From the NCBI RefSeq assembly GCF_016863295.1, contig NZ_BOOP01000040.1:1-64000 (forward strand): a stretch of 64,000 nt of DNA, read 5' to 3'. The notes under the pieces are model-generated. The model did not search any database. It had not been told where the DNA came from and saw only the letters and a list, made by a program, of their open reading frames with translations. How positions within the stretch are numbered: position 1 is the stretch's first letter; each line of letters starts with the position of its first letter. This stretch comes from Planotetraspora phitsanulokensis. Its GTDB lineage: Bacteria; Actinomycetota; Actinomycetes; Streptosporangiales; Streptosporangiaceae. The position numbers and the translations under genes are program-made. This document shows, piece after piece, positions 15,821-23,348 of this stretch.

Positions 15821-16450
15821 TCAGCCGCCCGGACCGACCTCGTTGTTCGGCGCGCCGTCACCCACTGTCGGGAGGTCGCCCCGCTCGACCGGCGTGCGCG
15901 GCGGCTCCGGAGTCCCGGTCCCGTCACCGGCGACGTGCCGCGCACCGGCGACCGCGTCCTTCAGCGTTTCCCGCGTCACCTCGTTCAGCATCCCGTTGAG
16001 CAGGATGAAGTGATCGCCCCGGACCACGATGTACTCGTGGCGAGCACCGGCCTTCCGGTACCAGCCCACCTCGTCGTGCTCGCAGGTGACGGGGGCGTCG
16101 ACGGCGTTGTGAACGGGCCTCTCCACGCACATGTCGTCGCCGAACGCGCCGCGGTCCACCCGCAGCTCCACTGTCCGCCCCTCGGGTGAGGAGTAGAAGG
16201 CGCCGAACCCCTCCTCGTTGACGACGCCCAGCGACTGCCCGGCCAGCGTGTAACCCGGCACGTCCACCACATAGATGAGATCCGCGGCGACGCCCTGGGC
16301 ACGTATCCGCTCGAGATCCGCCGCCGGCAGCGATGCCCCGGAGTCGCGCCCGACGAAGGCGACGAGGCCGAAGACGGCAAGCACGAGGACGACGACGCCC
16401 GATGCCACAAGCAAGATCGATCGGATCTGCACCCGGCCATCCTGTCGCAT
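15821..16450 (-). CDS. Hypothetical membrane-anchored protein
   Basis: A 209-residue protein with a short basic N-terminus and one membrane helix (about residues 11-33, ILLVASGVVVLVLAVFGLV), so it is probably type II with the bulk outside. The outer domain has two cysteines (DMCVERP and VTCEHDE) that could form a disulfide, and a strand-rich pattern ending in EYIVVRGDHFILLNG. The tail is Pro/Gly-rich. I do not recognise the family. It is divergent from the small gene at 16502 and converges on the DUF3291 gene. Confidence 0.75.
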   Translation of the reverse strand: MRQDGRVQIRSILLVASGVVVLVLAVFGLVAFVGRDSGASLPAADLERIRAQGVAADLIYVVDVPGYTLAGQSLGVVNEEGFGAFYSSPEGRTVELRVDRGAFGDDMCVERPVHNAVDAPVTCEHDEVGWYRKAGARHEYIVVRGDHFILLNGMLNEVTRETLKDAVAGARHVAGDGTGTPEPPRTPVERGDLPTVGDGAPNNEVGPGG

Positions 16451-16501
16451 GCTCTGTCCGTATCGCCAGCCGGGCGCCCACTGTCGTGAACCCGCGGTCG
16501 G

Positions 16502-16924
16502 GTGACAGACGCCCCCGATCCCCGGTTACTGTGCCGCGAGTGGGAGCCTTTCACCGCGATAAGCCAGGCAGCCGATCTCGGACGCGCCGACGTCAAGGGA
16601 GCGCTGGCGACGAGATACCGGGTGTCGCTACCCGCGTGGGAGGTCTTCGCACACGCGCCGCTGTGGTTGGCCGCCGCCCTGGACGAGCTCAAGGCGGCCG
16701 ATCGGCAGATATGGGTGGACATCTACCTCGGACTCGACGGGAGACCGCGGCGAATCGAGGCCGGCGTCAGCTTTCCCGCACCGAACGGCACCGCGCAGCG
16801 AAGCCTCAAACTGTCGGAGGACCTGACCCAGGTCGGAAAGCCCATCCTCGTGCAGGCTCCACGCCCTGAGGACATCACGGTCACCCCTCCATCAGGACTT
16901 TTCCCGGTGACCCCACCTGCGTGA
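16502..16924 (+). pseudogene. Possible truncated LppX/LprAFG-like lipoprotein remnant
   Basis: This 140-residue frame has no signal peptide or lipobox, yet residues 65-135 read like the C-terminal half of actinobacterial LppX/LprAFG-type lipoproteins: IWVDIYLGLDGRPRRIEAG, then LKLSEDLTQVGKPILVQAP-PEDI. The first 40 residues lack similarity to the missing N-terminal half. I therefore read it as a decayed or N-terminally truncated copy, though a small intact gene of unknown function remains possible. No ribosome site precedes the GTG. Confidence 0.45.
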
Positions 16925-16997
16925 GCGCGCCGGTTCGACTGAACCCGGACGCGGGATCCCTCTGGCCAGGCCTCAGGGGAATGCGACAATCAGCGAC

Positions 16998-17249
16998 ATG
17001 GCCGCCTTCAAACGACTCACCGTCGAGGAAGCACGGACACTCAGCCGCGACGAACTCCTGCCGCGCGTCGAAGCCGAACAACACCACTGGGACCGGCTCA
17101 TTTCCCGCGGCCAGATCCGCGTCGGCGAGGACGAGGCCTACAAGACCTTCCTCCGCATCACGCACGTGGTCATCGATCCCATGGCCAGAGACGAACGCCA
17201 CGACCCGGACTTCTGGACGAAGCCCCTCGGCGAGCTCGGCGAACTCTGA
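16998..17249 (+). CDS. Small hypothetical protein, 83 residues
   Basis: A charged, mostly helical protein beginning MAAFKRLTVEEARTLSRDEL and rich in Glu/Arg; the remainder includes QHHWDRLISRGQ and DPDFWTKPLGELGEL. I do not recognise a domain. GACAAT lies seven bases before the ATG and there is no ribosome site, so the message may be leaderless. It is followed after 84 bp by a YciI-like gene on the same strand. Confidence 0.6.
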   Translation: MAAFKRLTVEEARTLSRDELLPRVEAEQHHWDRLISRGQIRVGEDEAYKTFLRITHVVIDPMARDERHDPDFWTKPLGELGEL

Positions 17250-17333
17250 CCCGCACGTCCCCATGGGACAGGGGCTCGCATCTCGGCCGCCGCCACCGAT
17301 AGCGTTAGCCGACACTTACGCTTGGAGGGCTCC

Positions 17334-17603
17334 ATGAAGTACGTGATGTTCTACGACTCCGGTGACGACGTCGCGTCGAAGTCACCCGCCCACTTCGCCG
17401 CCCACCGCGCCCGACTCGACGAGTTCCACGACCAGGGCACGCTGCTGATGGTCGGCACCTTCGGCGACCCGCAGAACGAGGGCTCGATGGCCGTGTTCAC
17501 CACCCGCGAAGCAGCCGAGGAGTTCGCCAGGGAAGACCCCTTTGTCCTGAACGGTGTGGTCCGCAACTGGTACGTCCGTGAATGGAATGAGATCTTCGCA
17601 TGA
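17334..17603 (+). CDS. YciI-family protein
   Basis: An 89-residue YciI-like protein (ferredoxin-like alpha/beta fold). It begins MKYVMFYDSGDDV, keeps the central histidine of the family (AHFAAHRARL) and the GTLLMVGTFGDP and FVLNGVVRNW segments. Enzymatic function is generally unknown for such stand-alone proteins. The ATG at 17334 is chosen over the in-frame start at 17322 because GGAGGG lies just upstream. It is the last gene before the first hairpin element. Confidence 0.88.
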   Translation: MKYVMFYDSGDDVASKSPAHFAAHRARLDEFHDQGTLLMVGTFGDPQNEGSMAVFTTREAAEEFAREDPFVLNGVVRNWYVREWNEIFA

Positions 17604-17701
17604 CCCGATCCCCGGCGAGCCGTACGCCCGGACGTCGCGTCCTCCTGACCTGAGACCGACCGGACTCCTGGCCTGAGACCCGACCGGGTGGAACAGGGCC
17701 C

Positions 17702-17746
17702 TTTCGATTCTCACGGAATCACGAGCGGCTTCCGTGAGAATCGAAA
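17702..17746. repeat. Perfect 17-bp-arm hairpin element, copy 1
   Basis: Arms TTTCGATTCTCACGGAA (17702-17718) and its exact reverse complement (17730-17746) flank an 11-nt loop. An element with identical arms and an 11-nt loop occurs at 19914-19958. Short matching blocks such as GGCCTGAGACC (upstream) and ACCGATCG-GATC (downstream) flank both copies, so the repeated unit may be longer than the hairpin. It is not in any gene. It could be a dispersed palindromic repeat, a miniature mobile element or a structured RNA that also stops transcription. Confidence 0.9.
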
Positions 17747-17833
17747 CCCCGGTGCCGTACCGCGAGGCCGCCCCGACCGCCGCGGTTCGCGCAGCGGCCG
17801 CACCGATCGAGATCTCCTCCACTAGAGTTGATC

Positions 17834-17910
17834 CGGGTCGTGACTGGCGCTGAGGTGGAGCACCACCGGGGAGCGGCCCGACGGGCATCGTCGAAGCCGT
17901 GCGCCTGGGC
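17834..17910 (+). promoter_or_regulatory. ZTP (pfl-motif) riboswitch upstream of folD
   Basis: The segment shows the order of conserved blocks of the ZTP/ZMP riboswitch: GGGTCGTGACTGGCG (17835-17849), a GGTGGA hairpin arm, ACCACCGGGGAGCG (17862-17874), a variable linker and the hallmark GCGCCTGGGC (17901-17910). This aptamer class senses ZMP/ZTP, which accumulate when 10-formyl-tetrahydrofolate is short, and raises expression of one-carbon genes. The gene behind it is folD, as expected. The block CGCCTGGG recurs at 17923-17930, touching the ribosome site, and could be the switching strand. A TAGAGT at 17823-17828 may be the -10 box. Confidence 0.9.
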
Positions 17911-17938
17911 GAGATCACCTGACGCCTGGGAGAAGCCC

Positions 17939-18832
17939 GTGCCTCACACTCAGACCGCTCGTCTCATGGACGGCACCGGCCTTGCCCGCAAGATCCTCGA
18001 TCACAGCGCGGCCATGGCCACTGCCATCACACGACAGACCGGCACGCCCCCCTGCCTGGCGACCGTGCTGGTAGGAGACGACCCCGCATCGGCGACCTAT
18101 GTCCGGATGAAGCGTGCACGATGCGAGAAGGCCGGCATCGCCTCCAGGCACCTGCACCTGCCTGCGACGACCACGACGGCGGAGCTCGTCGACGCCATCA
18201 CGTCATTGTCAGAAGACCCCGAGGTGCACGGCATCCTGCTGCAGCACCCAGTGGGTGCTCACATCGACGAACGGGCCGCGTTCGAGGCCATCGCCCCGCA
18301 CAAGGACGTCGACGGGGTCACGATGCGCTCGTTCGCCGCGATGAGCTTCGGCCTGCCCGGCTTCGTGTCCTGTACCCCGGGTGGCATCATGCGCCTGCTG
18401 GACCACTACGACGTCGAACTGGCCGGCAAACGCGCCGTCGTCGTCGGCCGCAGTGCGATCCTCGGGAAGCCCGCCGGGATGCTGCTGCTCGCCCGGGACG
18501 CGACCGTCACGTACTGCCACTCGCGCACCCGCGATCTGGAGTCGATCGTTCGGGAGGCCGACGTCCTGGTCGCCGCGGTCGGCCGCCCGGGCTTCATCCG
18601 CGGCGAGGACATCAAAGTCGGCGCCGTGGTGATCGACGCCGGTTACAGCCCCGGCAACCTCGGCGACGTGGACTTCGACGGCGCCGTGACCCGCGCCCGC
18701 CTCATCACTCCAGTGCCGGGCGGTGTGGGTCCCATGACCATCGCCATGCTGCTTTCCCAGACGGCCGACGCGGCCGCGCTGCAGTCGGGCCTCGCGCCCG
18801 CTGAGCTCGTCCCGCCGTCGTCGCCGGAGTGA
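17939..18832 (+). CDS. folD: Bifunctional methylenetetrahydrofolate dehydrogenase/methenyl-THF cyclohydrolase
   Basis: A 297-residue FolD. It interconverts 5,10-methylene-, 5,10-methenyl- and 10-formyl-tetrahydrofolate with NADP. The catalytic block is YVRMKRARCEKAGI (Tyr54, Lys58); the substrate-binding GILLQHPVGAH replaces the usual LPLP-type loop; the NADP site is VVGRSAILGKPAG; the family signature PVPGGVGPMT lies near residue 270. The start is the GTG at 17939 behind GGGAGAAG, directly after the riboswitch; the longer frame from 17828 would read through the aptamer and is rejected. A 25-bp tandem duplication covers its stop codon. Confidence 0.96.
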   Translation: MPHTQTARLMDGTGLARKILDHSAAMATAITRQTGTPPCLATVLVGDDPASATYVRMKRARCEKAGIASRHLHLPATTTTAELVDAITSLSEDPEVHGILLQHPVGAHIDERAAFEAIAPHKDVDGVTMRSFAAMSFGLPGFVSCTPGGIMRLLDHYDVELAGKRAVVVGRSAILGKPAGMLLLARDATVTYCHSRTRDLESIVREADVLVAAVGRPGFIRGEDIKVGAVVIDAGYSPGNLGDVDFDGAVTRARLITPVPGGVGPMTIAMLLSQTADAAALQSGLAPAELVPPSSPE

Positions 18833-18870
18833 CAGCGCGGCGGCGTCGCCGGAGTGACAGTGCGGCGGCG
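18821..18870. repeat. 25-bp tandem duplication spanning the folD stop codon
   Basis: 18821-18845 and 18846-18870 are contiguous copies with one mismatch (C/T). The first copy includes the last folD codons and the TGA. A further degenerate pair beginning TGCGACAA follows at about 18886-18925. The rest of the 210-bp gap before the methyltransferase gene shows nothing recognisable. Confidence 0.85.
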
Positions 18871-19042
18871 TGACGGTGTCCCGCGTGCGACAAAGCGCGG
18901 CGGCGTCCTACCTGCGACAAGCGCGGCAGGCCACCGATCACCCGCGCCTTTGCCCTCGTCTCACCGTTTCCGTGGCCGTCCTTTCCTGATCATCCCTCCA
19001 GGATCCGGTCACGGATCGGCGCGGACCCCTAACGTGGAGTGA

Positions 19043-19825
19043 GTGAAACGACACCCCTACGTCGCACGCCCTCGGTCGCGCCTCGCCTACCAGTTGACGT
19101 ACGCGATACGCCATCCGAAGAAGGTCTGGCCGCATCTGAGGCGCCTGGCCCGGGACGCGAAGCTGAGGACCACGACACGGGACCACGTCTCGTACTACCG
19201 CGAGGTCATGCGGGCCGACATCCAGGAGATGACAGCGGACGGCGCGATCGGCAGCCACCGTCGGTCGAGCTGGCTGCGAGTCGGCAAGATGCAGTTCGAC
19301 TACCTGGTCAAGCACGGGCTCACACCGCAGGATCGGGTCCTGGACATCGGCTGCGGCAATCTGCGGCTCGGCTGGCGCCTCATCGAGCATCTCGATACCG
19401 GCAACTACTACGGCATCGACATCTCCCCCGAGATCCTGATGGCCGCCGCCGACACGCTCACGGAGCGCGGGCTGCAGTCGAAGCTTCCGCATCTGAGCCT
19501 GGTGAAGGACCTCACCTTCGCGTCCCTGCCCGAGGCGCACTTCACCGTGATCCACGCGCACAGCGTGTTCTCACACAACCCGATCGACGTGATCGACGAA
19601 TGCCTGAGAAATGTCGGCCGGATCCTCCACCCGGACGGGTTCTTCGACTTCACCTTCGACCGAACGGAGAAGGCCGAGCATCATGTGCTTCGCGAGGACT
19701 TCTACTACCGGACGGAGACGCTCATCGGCCTCGCCGAGCAGCATGGCCTGAAGGCCGAATTCATGGCCGACTGGGAACGGTCGCGGCACAAGCAGTCCAA
19801 GTTGCGGGTCACGCATCCCCGATGA
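19043..19825 (+). CDS. Class I SAM-dependent methyltransferase
   Basis: A 260-residue methyltransferase. The SAM-binding motif I is VLDIGCGNLRLG (about residues 99-110), followed by YYGIDISPEI (motif II) and an FTVIHAHSVFSHN motif; HPDGFFDFTF is post-motif III. A basic N-terminal extension of about 50 residues (HPKKVWPHLRRLARD) could contact nucleic acid or membrane. The start is GTG at 19043 after GGAGTGA. It lies between the two hairpin elements with no obvious partner. The substrate cannot be assigned. Confidence 0.88.
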   Translation: MKRHPYVARPRSRLAYQLTYAIRHPKKVWPHLRRLARDAKLRTTTRDHVSYYREVMRADIQEMTADGAIGSHRRSSWLRVGKMQFDYLVKHGLTPQDRVLDIGCGNLRLGWRLIEHLDTGNYYGIDISPEILMAAADTLTERGLQSKLPHLSLVKDLTFASLPEAHFTVIHAHSVFSHNPIDVIDECLRNVGRILHPDGFFDFTFDRTEKAEHHVLREDFYYRTETLIGLAEQHGLKAEFMADWERSRHKQSKLRVTHPR

Positions 19826-19913
19826 TCGGGTGAACCGGGGACACAACCGGCCGCCAAATCCCGCAACGGTGCGTCCTCCGGCCTGAGACCATCGCGGCGG
19901 ACATGGGCCTCTG

Positions 19914-19958
19914 TTTCGATTCTCACGGAATCGCGGGCGACTTCCGTGAGAATCGAAA
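19914..19958. repeat. Perfect 17-bp-arm hairpin element, copy 2
   Basis: Arms at 19914-19930 and 19942-19958 are identical in sequence to copy 1 at 17702-17746; the 11-nt loop differs at three positions (TCGCGGGCGAC against TCACGAGCGGC). It lies between the methyltransferase gene and the coiled-coil membrane gene. Stem conservation with loop drift suggests that the paired structure is what is maintained. Confidence 0.9.
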
Positions 19959-20086
19959 GCCGACGCAGTACTGGTCGCGTACTCCCCTCCCGCTCCGAGA
20001 GGCCGTGCGTTCAACGGCTGCGCGAACCGATCGCGATCTGATCAACCTTCTGGTGCGGGACCCTGCGGTCACGGTGCAATGAGACC

Positions 20087-20650
20087 GTGAGTCGGCGACA
20101 AGGCACCTTTTCTCAGACACTTCGGTACGCGAGCGACAATCCGGCAGTCACCCTCTCCGCCGTGGTGGCCGGATCCGGGGCGTTCGGGTTGACGATCGTG
20201 GGGGCACTGTCCGCCGACAACCTGACCGTCGTGGCCGGAACAGCCGCCGGCAGCGTATTGCTGATCACCACGCAGTTCCTGTGGGCGTCCCGGAGAAGGC
20301 GCAAGGCGCTGGATCAGGCGGGAGAGGATCCGGGTGAGCGGCTGCGCCGTCGGGTCGAGGGCGTGAGCGCGGCGTTCGCCGAAGCGGTCACCCTCATGGA
20401 CGACCTCCGGCGCGACGTAGAAGCTCAGCAGGCCACCCGCCAGGCGCTGATCACCGAGGCCGAACGCCAGCAGCAACTTCTCGCGGTCAACAGGGGCGAA
20501 GCCGAGAGGATCCGCGAAATCCTCCTCGGTGAGACCAAGGAGACCCTCCGCGCCGAGCGGAGGCGCGAATGGATGTTCTTCGTGTTCGGCTTCGCCGCCT
20601 CCACCGTCGTGTCCATCCCGATCGGCATCCTGGTCAACCGCATCAGCTGA
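20087..20650 (+). CDS. Hypothetical membrane protein with central coiled coil
   Basis: A 187-residue protein of unknown family. A hydrophobic region (about residues 19-66) forms two membrane helices, a charged helical stretch (about 70-160, rich in Glu/Arg/Gln, heptad-like) probably forms a coiled coil, and a third helix (WMFFVFGFAASTVVSIPIGILV) ends the protein. TGCAAT ends six bases before the GTG and there is no good ribosome site, so the mRNA may be leaderless. The second hairpin element lies 130 bp upstream. It converges on an oxidoreductase gene. Confidence 0.75.
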   Translation: MSRRQGTFSQTLRYASDNPAVTLSAVVAGSGAFGLTIVGALSADNLTVVAGTAAGSVLLITTQFLWASRRRRKALDQAGEDPGERLRRRVEGVSAAFAEAVTLMDDLRRDVEAQQATRQALITEAERQQQLLAVNRGEAERIREILLGETKETLRAERRREWMFFVFGFAASTVVSIPIGILVNRIS

Positions 20651-20842
20651 CCGGGCTGGGACCGGCCGTCCCCACCCCTCCTCCCGGCAGAGCACCAGGT
20701 GCTCGTGGTGCAGCACGCCGTCCCGGGAGAACAGCTCAACGGACGGAAGGGCCCGTCACAGCGCGGACGAAGATGAGGCGCTGGAAGCCCACTGGCACCC
20801 GTTTTCAGGCGTGGCGACAGCCCTGCTTGCCGCTCATGCCGG

Positions 20843-21871
20843 TCAGGGGATCAGAACGATCTTGCCGATATTGCGGCGTTCAGTGATACGACGATGTGCG
20901 TGTGCGGCGTGCGCGAACGGGACGACCGTGTCGATGCGCGGGGTGATGTCTCCCGCGCGTGCCAGGGAGACCAGGGCCTGGAGTCCTTCGCGCAACATCG
21001 TCGCCTGATCCCACAGATGACCGAGATTGACGCCGCTGATCGTGTGATTGCGATCCATCAGCCCCAGCGGGGTGACCAGCGGTACGCCGACCGCCTGCCG
21101 CAGGAGTCGGCCGAGGCTGCGCCGCTCACCACTGGCCAGATTGGCGAAGCCGTAGGCGACAAGCCGGCCCGCCGGGCGCAGCAGGGACAGCCCTTTCTTC
21201 CAGTCGCGGCCGCCCAGGGGATCGAGCACGACATCCACGCCTTGGCCGCCCGTCAATTCGCGGACCCGTCGGACGTAGTCGTCGCTGCGGTAGTCGATCG
21301 GATGAGTGCAGCCTTCCGCGCGCAGAACGTCATGCTTGGCAGCGGAGGCGGTGCCGTAGGTGACGACGCCGTGGATTGTCCCGCACAACTGCAGGACGGC
21401 GATCCCGACGCCACCGGCCGCCATGTGAACCAGCACTCGCTCGCCCGGCTGTACGGTCGCGACCCGGACCACCATGTGGTACGCGGTGAGGTAGTTGACG
21501 GGGATGGCCGCCGCCTGTTCGAAACCCAGTTCGTCGGGGATTTCCACTGCCTGCTCGGCCGGAAGGCAGGCGACGTCGGCATGACCGCCGAAACGCACCA
21601 ACGCCATGACACGTGTCCCGACCGCAGGTGCGGTCACAGCGGTCATCGCCGGACCGAGCTTGTCGACGACGCCGGCGATCTCATAGCCGACCACACACGG
21701 CGGCTTGGGCGCGTCCGGGTACAAGCCCTGGCGGGCCATCACATCGGAGAAGCTCAGTCCAGCGGCCTTCACCCGGACCCGGATCTCACCTGGTCCCGGC
21801 TCAGGATCGGCCGTCTCCCGCACCGCCAGCACCTCGGGCGGGCCGACCTTGGTTATCCATACCGCTCGCAT
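20843..21871 (-). CDS. Zinc-independent MDR oxidoreductase (quinone oxidoreductase/VAT1-like)
   Basis: A 342-residue medium-chain dehydrogenase. It has the GroES-like N-terminal domain (VGYEIAGVVDKLG), the nucleotide-binding motif AAGGVGIAVLQL near residue 160, and FANLASGERRSLG and LMDRNHTISGVNLGHLW segments like those of VAT1/quinone-oxidoreductase proteins. The cysteine/histidine ligands of zinc alcohol dehydrogenases are not evident. It probably reduces quinones or enones with NADPH. It is a single gene; the physiological substrate is unknown. Confidence 0.88.
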   Translation of the reverse strand: MRAVWITKVGPPEVLAVRETADPEPGPGEIRVRVKAAGLSFSDVMARQGLYPDAPKPPCVVGYEIAGVVDKLGPAMTAVTAPAVGTRVMALVRFGGHADVACLPAEQAVEIPDELGFEQAAAIPVNYLTAYHMVVRVATVQPGERVLVHMAAGGVGIAVLQLCGTIHGVVTYGTASAAKHDVLRAEGCTHPIDYRSDDYVRRVRELTGGQGVDVVLDPLGGRDWKKGLSLLRPAGRLVAYGFANLASGERRSLGRLLRQAVGVPLVTPLGLMDRNHTISGVNLGHLWDQATMLREGLQALVSLARAGDITPRIDTVVPFAHAAHAHRRITERRNIGKIVLIP

Positions 21872-22013
21872 CAGGCTCCCTCAGCTCATGCTTGCCGGAG
21901 CCCGCCGCCATCCGCACTTGGCAGGATAAACCCCGCTCCCCTGCCGTCCAACACCTTGAGGGAACCCTGGAGATCGACAGCTCGGAGTCGGCTGCGCGTA
22001 CGTCTACGGCCAC

Positions 22014-23240
22014 TCAGCGAACGGGCAGGCCCGTCACCGCGCGGCCGATGATCAGGCGTTGGATCTCCGAAGTCCCCTCGAAGATCGTGAAGATCTTGCT
22101 GTCGCGGTGGAAGCGCTCCACCGGGTGCTCACGGGTGTAGCCGGCGCCGCCCAGGATCTGGATGGCCTGCTCGCTCACCCACACCGCCGTCTCGCTGGCC
22201 ACGAGCTTGCTCATCGAGCCCTCGGCGTTGTCCAGCGGCCGCCCGTGCCTGGCCATCCAGGCCGCACGCCAGGTCATCAGCCGTGCCGCGTCGATCCGGG
22301 TGGCCATGTCGGCGAGGAGGAACGCCACCGCCTGGTTCTCACCGATCTTCCGGCCGAACTGCTCGCGCTCCCTGGCGTAGTCGCGCGCGTACTCGAAGGA
22401 CGCCCTGGCCAGGCCGACGGCCATGGCCGCGACGAGCGGCCGGGTCGACTCGAACGTGCGCATGGCGGCCTGCTCGCCGCTTTTGGCCCCGGCACGGACT
22501 CTGGCCAGGCGGGCGTCCAGCTTCTCCTTGCCGCCGAGCAGGCACGAGCCCGGGACGCGCACGTGGTCCAGGACGACCTCGGCGGTGTGCGAGGCGCGGA
22601 TGCCGTGCTTCTTGAACTTCTGCCCCTGGGACAGGCCCGGCGTGCCCGGCGGGACCACGAAGGACGCCTGGCCGCGAGTGCCGAGCGACGGGTCGACCGA
22701 GGCGACGACCACGTGCACGTTGGCGATGCCTCCGTTGGTGACCCAGGTCTTGACGCCGTTCAGCTCCCATTCGTCCGCCGCCTCGTCGTAGACCGCGCGG
22801 GTGCGGATCGAGCCGATGTCGCTGCCCGCGTCGGGCTCGGACGCGCAGAAGGCGCCCAGCTTGATGTCGTCGACGGAGCCGAACATCTGGGGCAGCCACT
22901 CCCCCATCTGCTCGGGCGTGCCGTTCGAGGCGAGGGACGCGGCGGCGAGGCCGGTGCCGACGATGGACAGGCCGATGCCCGCGTCGCCCCAGAACAGTTC
23001 CTCGAAGGTGGCCGGCAGGCCGAGTCCGGACTCCTCGAACCACTGCGAGGCGAAGAAGTCGAGAGAGTAGAGGCCGATCTTGGCCGCCTCCTGCAGGACC
23101 GGCCAGGGAGTCTCCTCCCGCTCGTCCCACTCCGCCCCGGCGGGACGGATGACGTCACGGGCGAACTCACGCGCCCAGTCACGTACCTCGCGAACGTCGT
23201 CACTCAGTTCGGGGTTGAAGCCCGTCGTGTTGTCGGTCAT
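22014..23240 (-). CDS. Acyl-CoA dehydrogenase
   Basis: A 408-residue flavin-dependent acyl-CoA dehydrogenase of fatty-acid or branched-chain catabolism. The N-terminal helical domain begins with VREVRDWAREFARDVI; the central FAD-contacting segments are AFCASEPDAGSD and KTWVTNGG; ILGGAGYTREHP and the catalytic glutamate in FEGTSEIQR (about Glu388) are near the C-terminus. It appears monocistronic and is preceded by a TetR-type palindrome, so it is probably derepressed by an acyl-CoA or related ligand. Chain-length preference cannot be read from the sequence. Confidence 0.94.
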   Translation of the reverse strand: MTDNTTGFNPELSDDVREVRDWAREFARDVIRPAGAEWDEREETPWPVLQEAAKIGLYSLDFFASQWFEESGLGLPATFEELFWGDAGIGLSIVGTGLAAASLASNGTPEQMGEWLPQMFGSVDDIKLGAFCASEPDAGSDIGSIRTRAVYDEAADEWELNGVKTWVTNGGIANVHVVVASVDPSLGTRGQASFVVPPGTPGLSQGQKFKKHGIRASHTAEVVLDHVRVPGSCLLGGKEKLDARLARVRAGAKSGEQAAMRTFESTRPLVAAMAVGLARASFEYARDYAREREQFGRKIGENQAVAFLLADMATRIDAARLMTWRAAWMARHGRPLDNAEGSMSKLVASETAVWVSEQAIQILGGAGYTREHPVERFHRDSKIFTIFEGTSEIQRLIIGRAVTGLPVR

Positions 23241-23288
23241 CGAGTCCTGCCCATGGAAAGCCGAAAGCGGATCAACGGAGAGGAATGC

Positions 23289-23300
23289 TACCGACCGGTA
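23289..23300. promoter_or_regulatory. TetR-type palindrome upstream of the acyl-CoA dehydrogenase
   Basis: TACCGACCGGTA (arms TACCG/CGGTA) lies about 50 bp upstream of the start codon. Motifs of this form are common operators of actinobacterial TetR regulators of lipid catabolism; no TetR gene is in the window. Confidence 0.5.
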
Positions 23301-23348
23301 ACCGGCTCCGAAAATTCACCCCCCGGTTAGGGAGTGGCCGACCCGTCG

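Noticed and set aside
17828-17938. N-terminal extension of FolD
   Set aside because: These codons coincide with the riboswitch aptamer; the GTG at 17939 has the ribosome site and gives the normal FolD length.
15706-18870. CRISPR-like array
   Set aside because: The repeats are contiguous two-copy tandems without spacers, and no cas gene is present.
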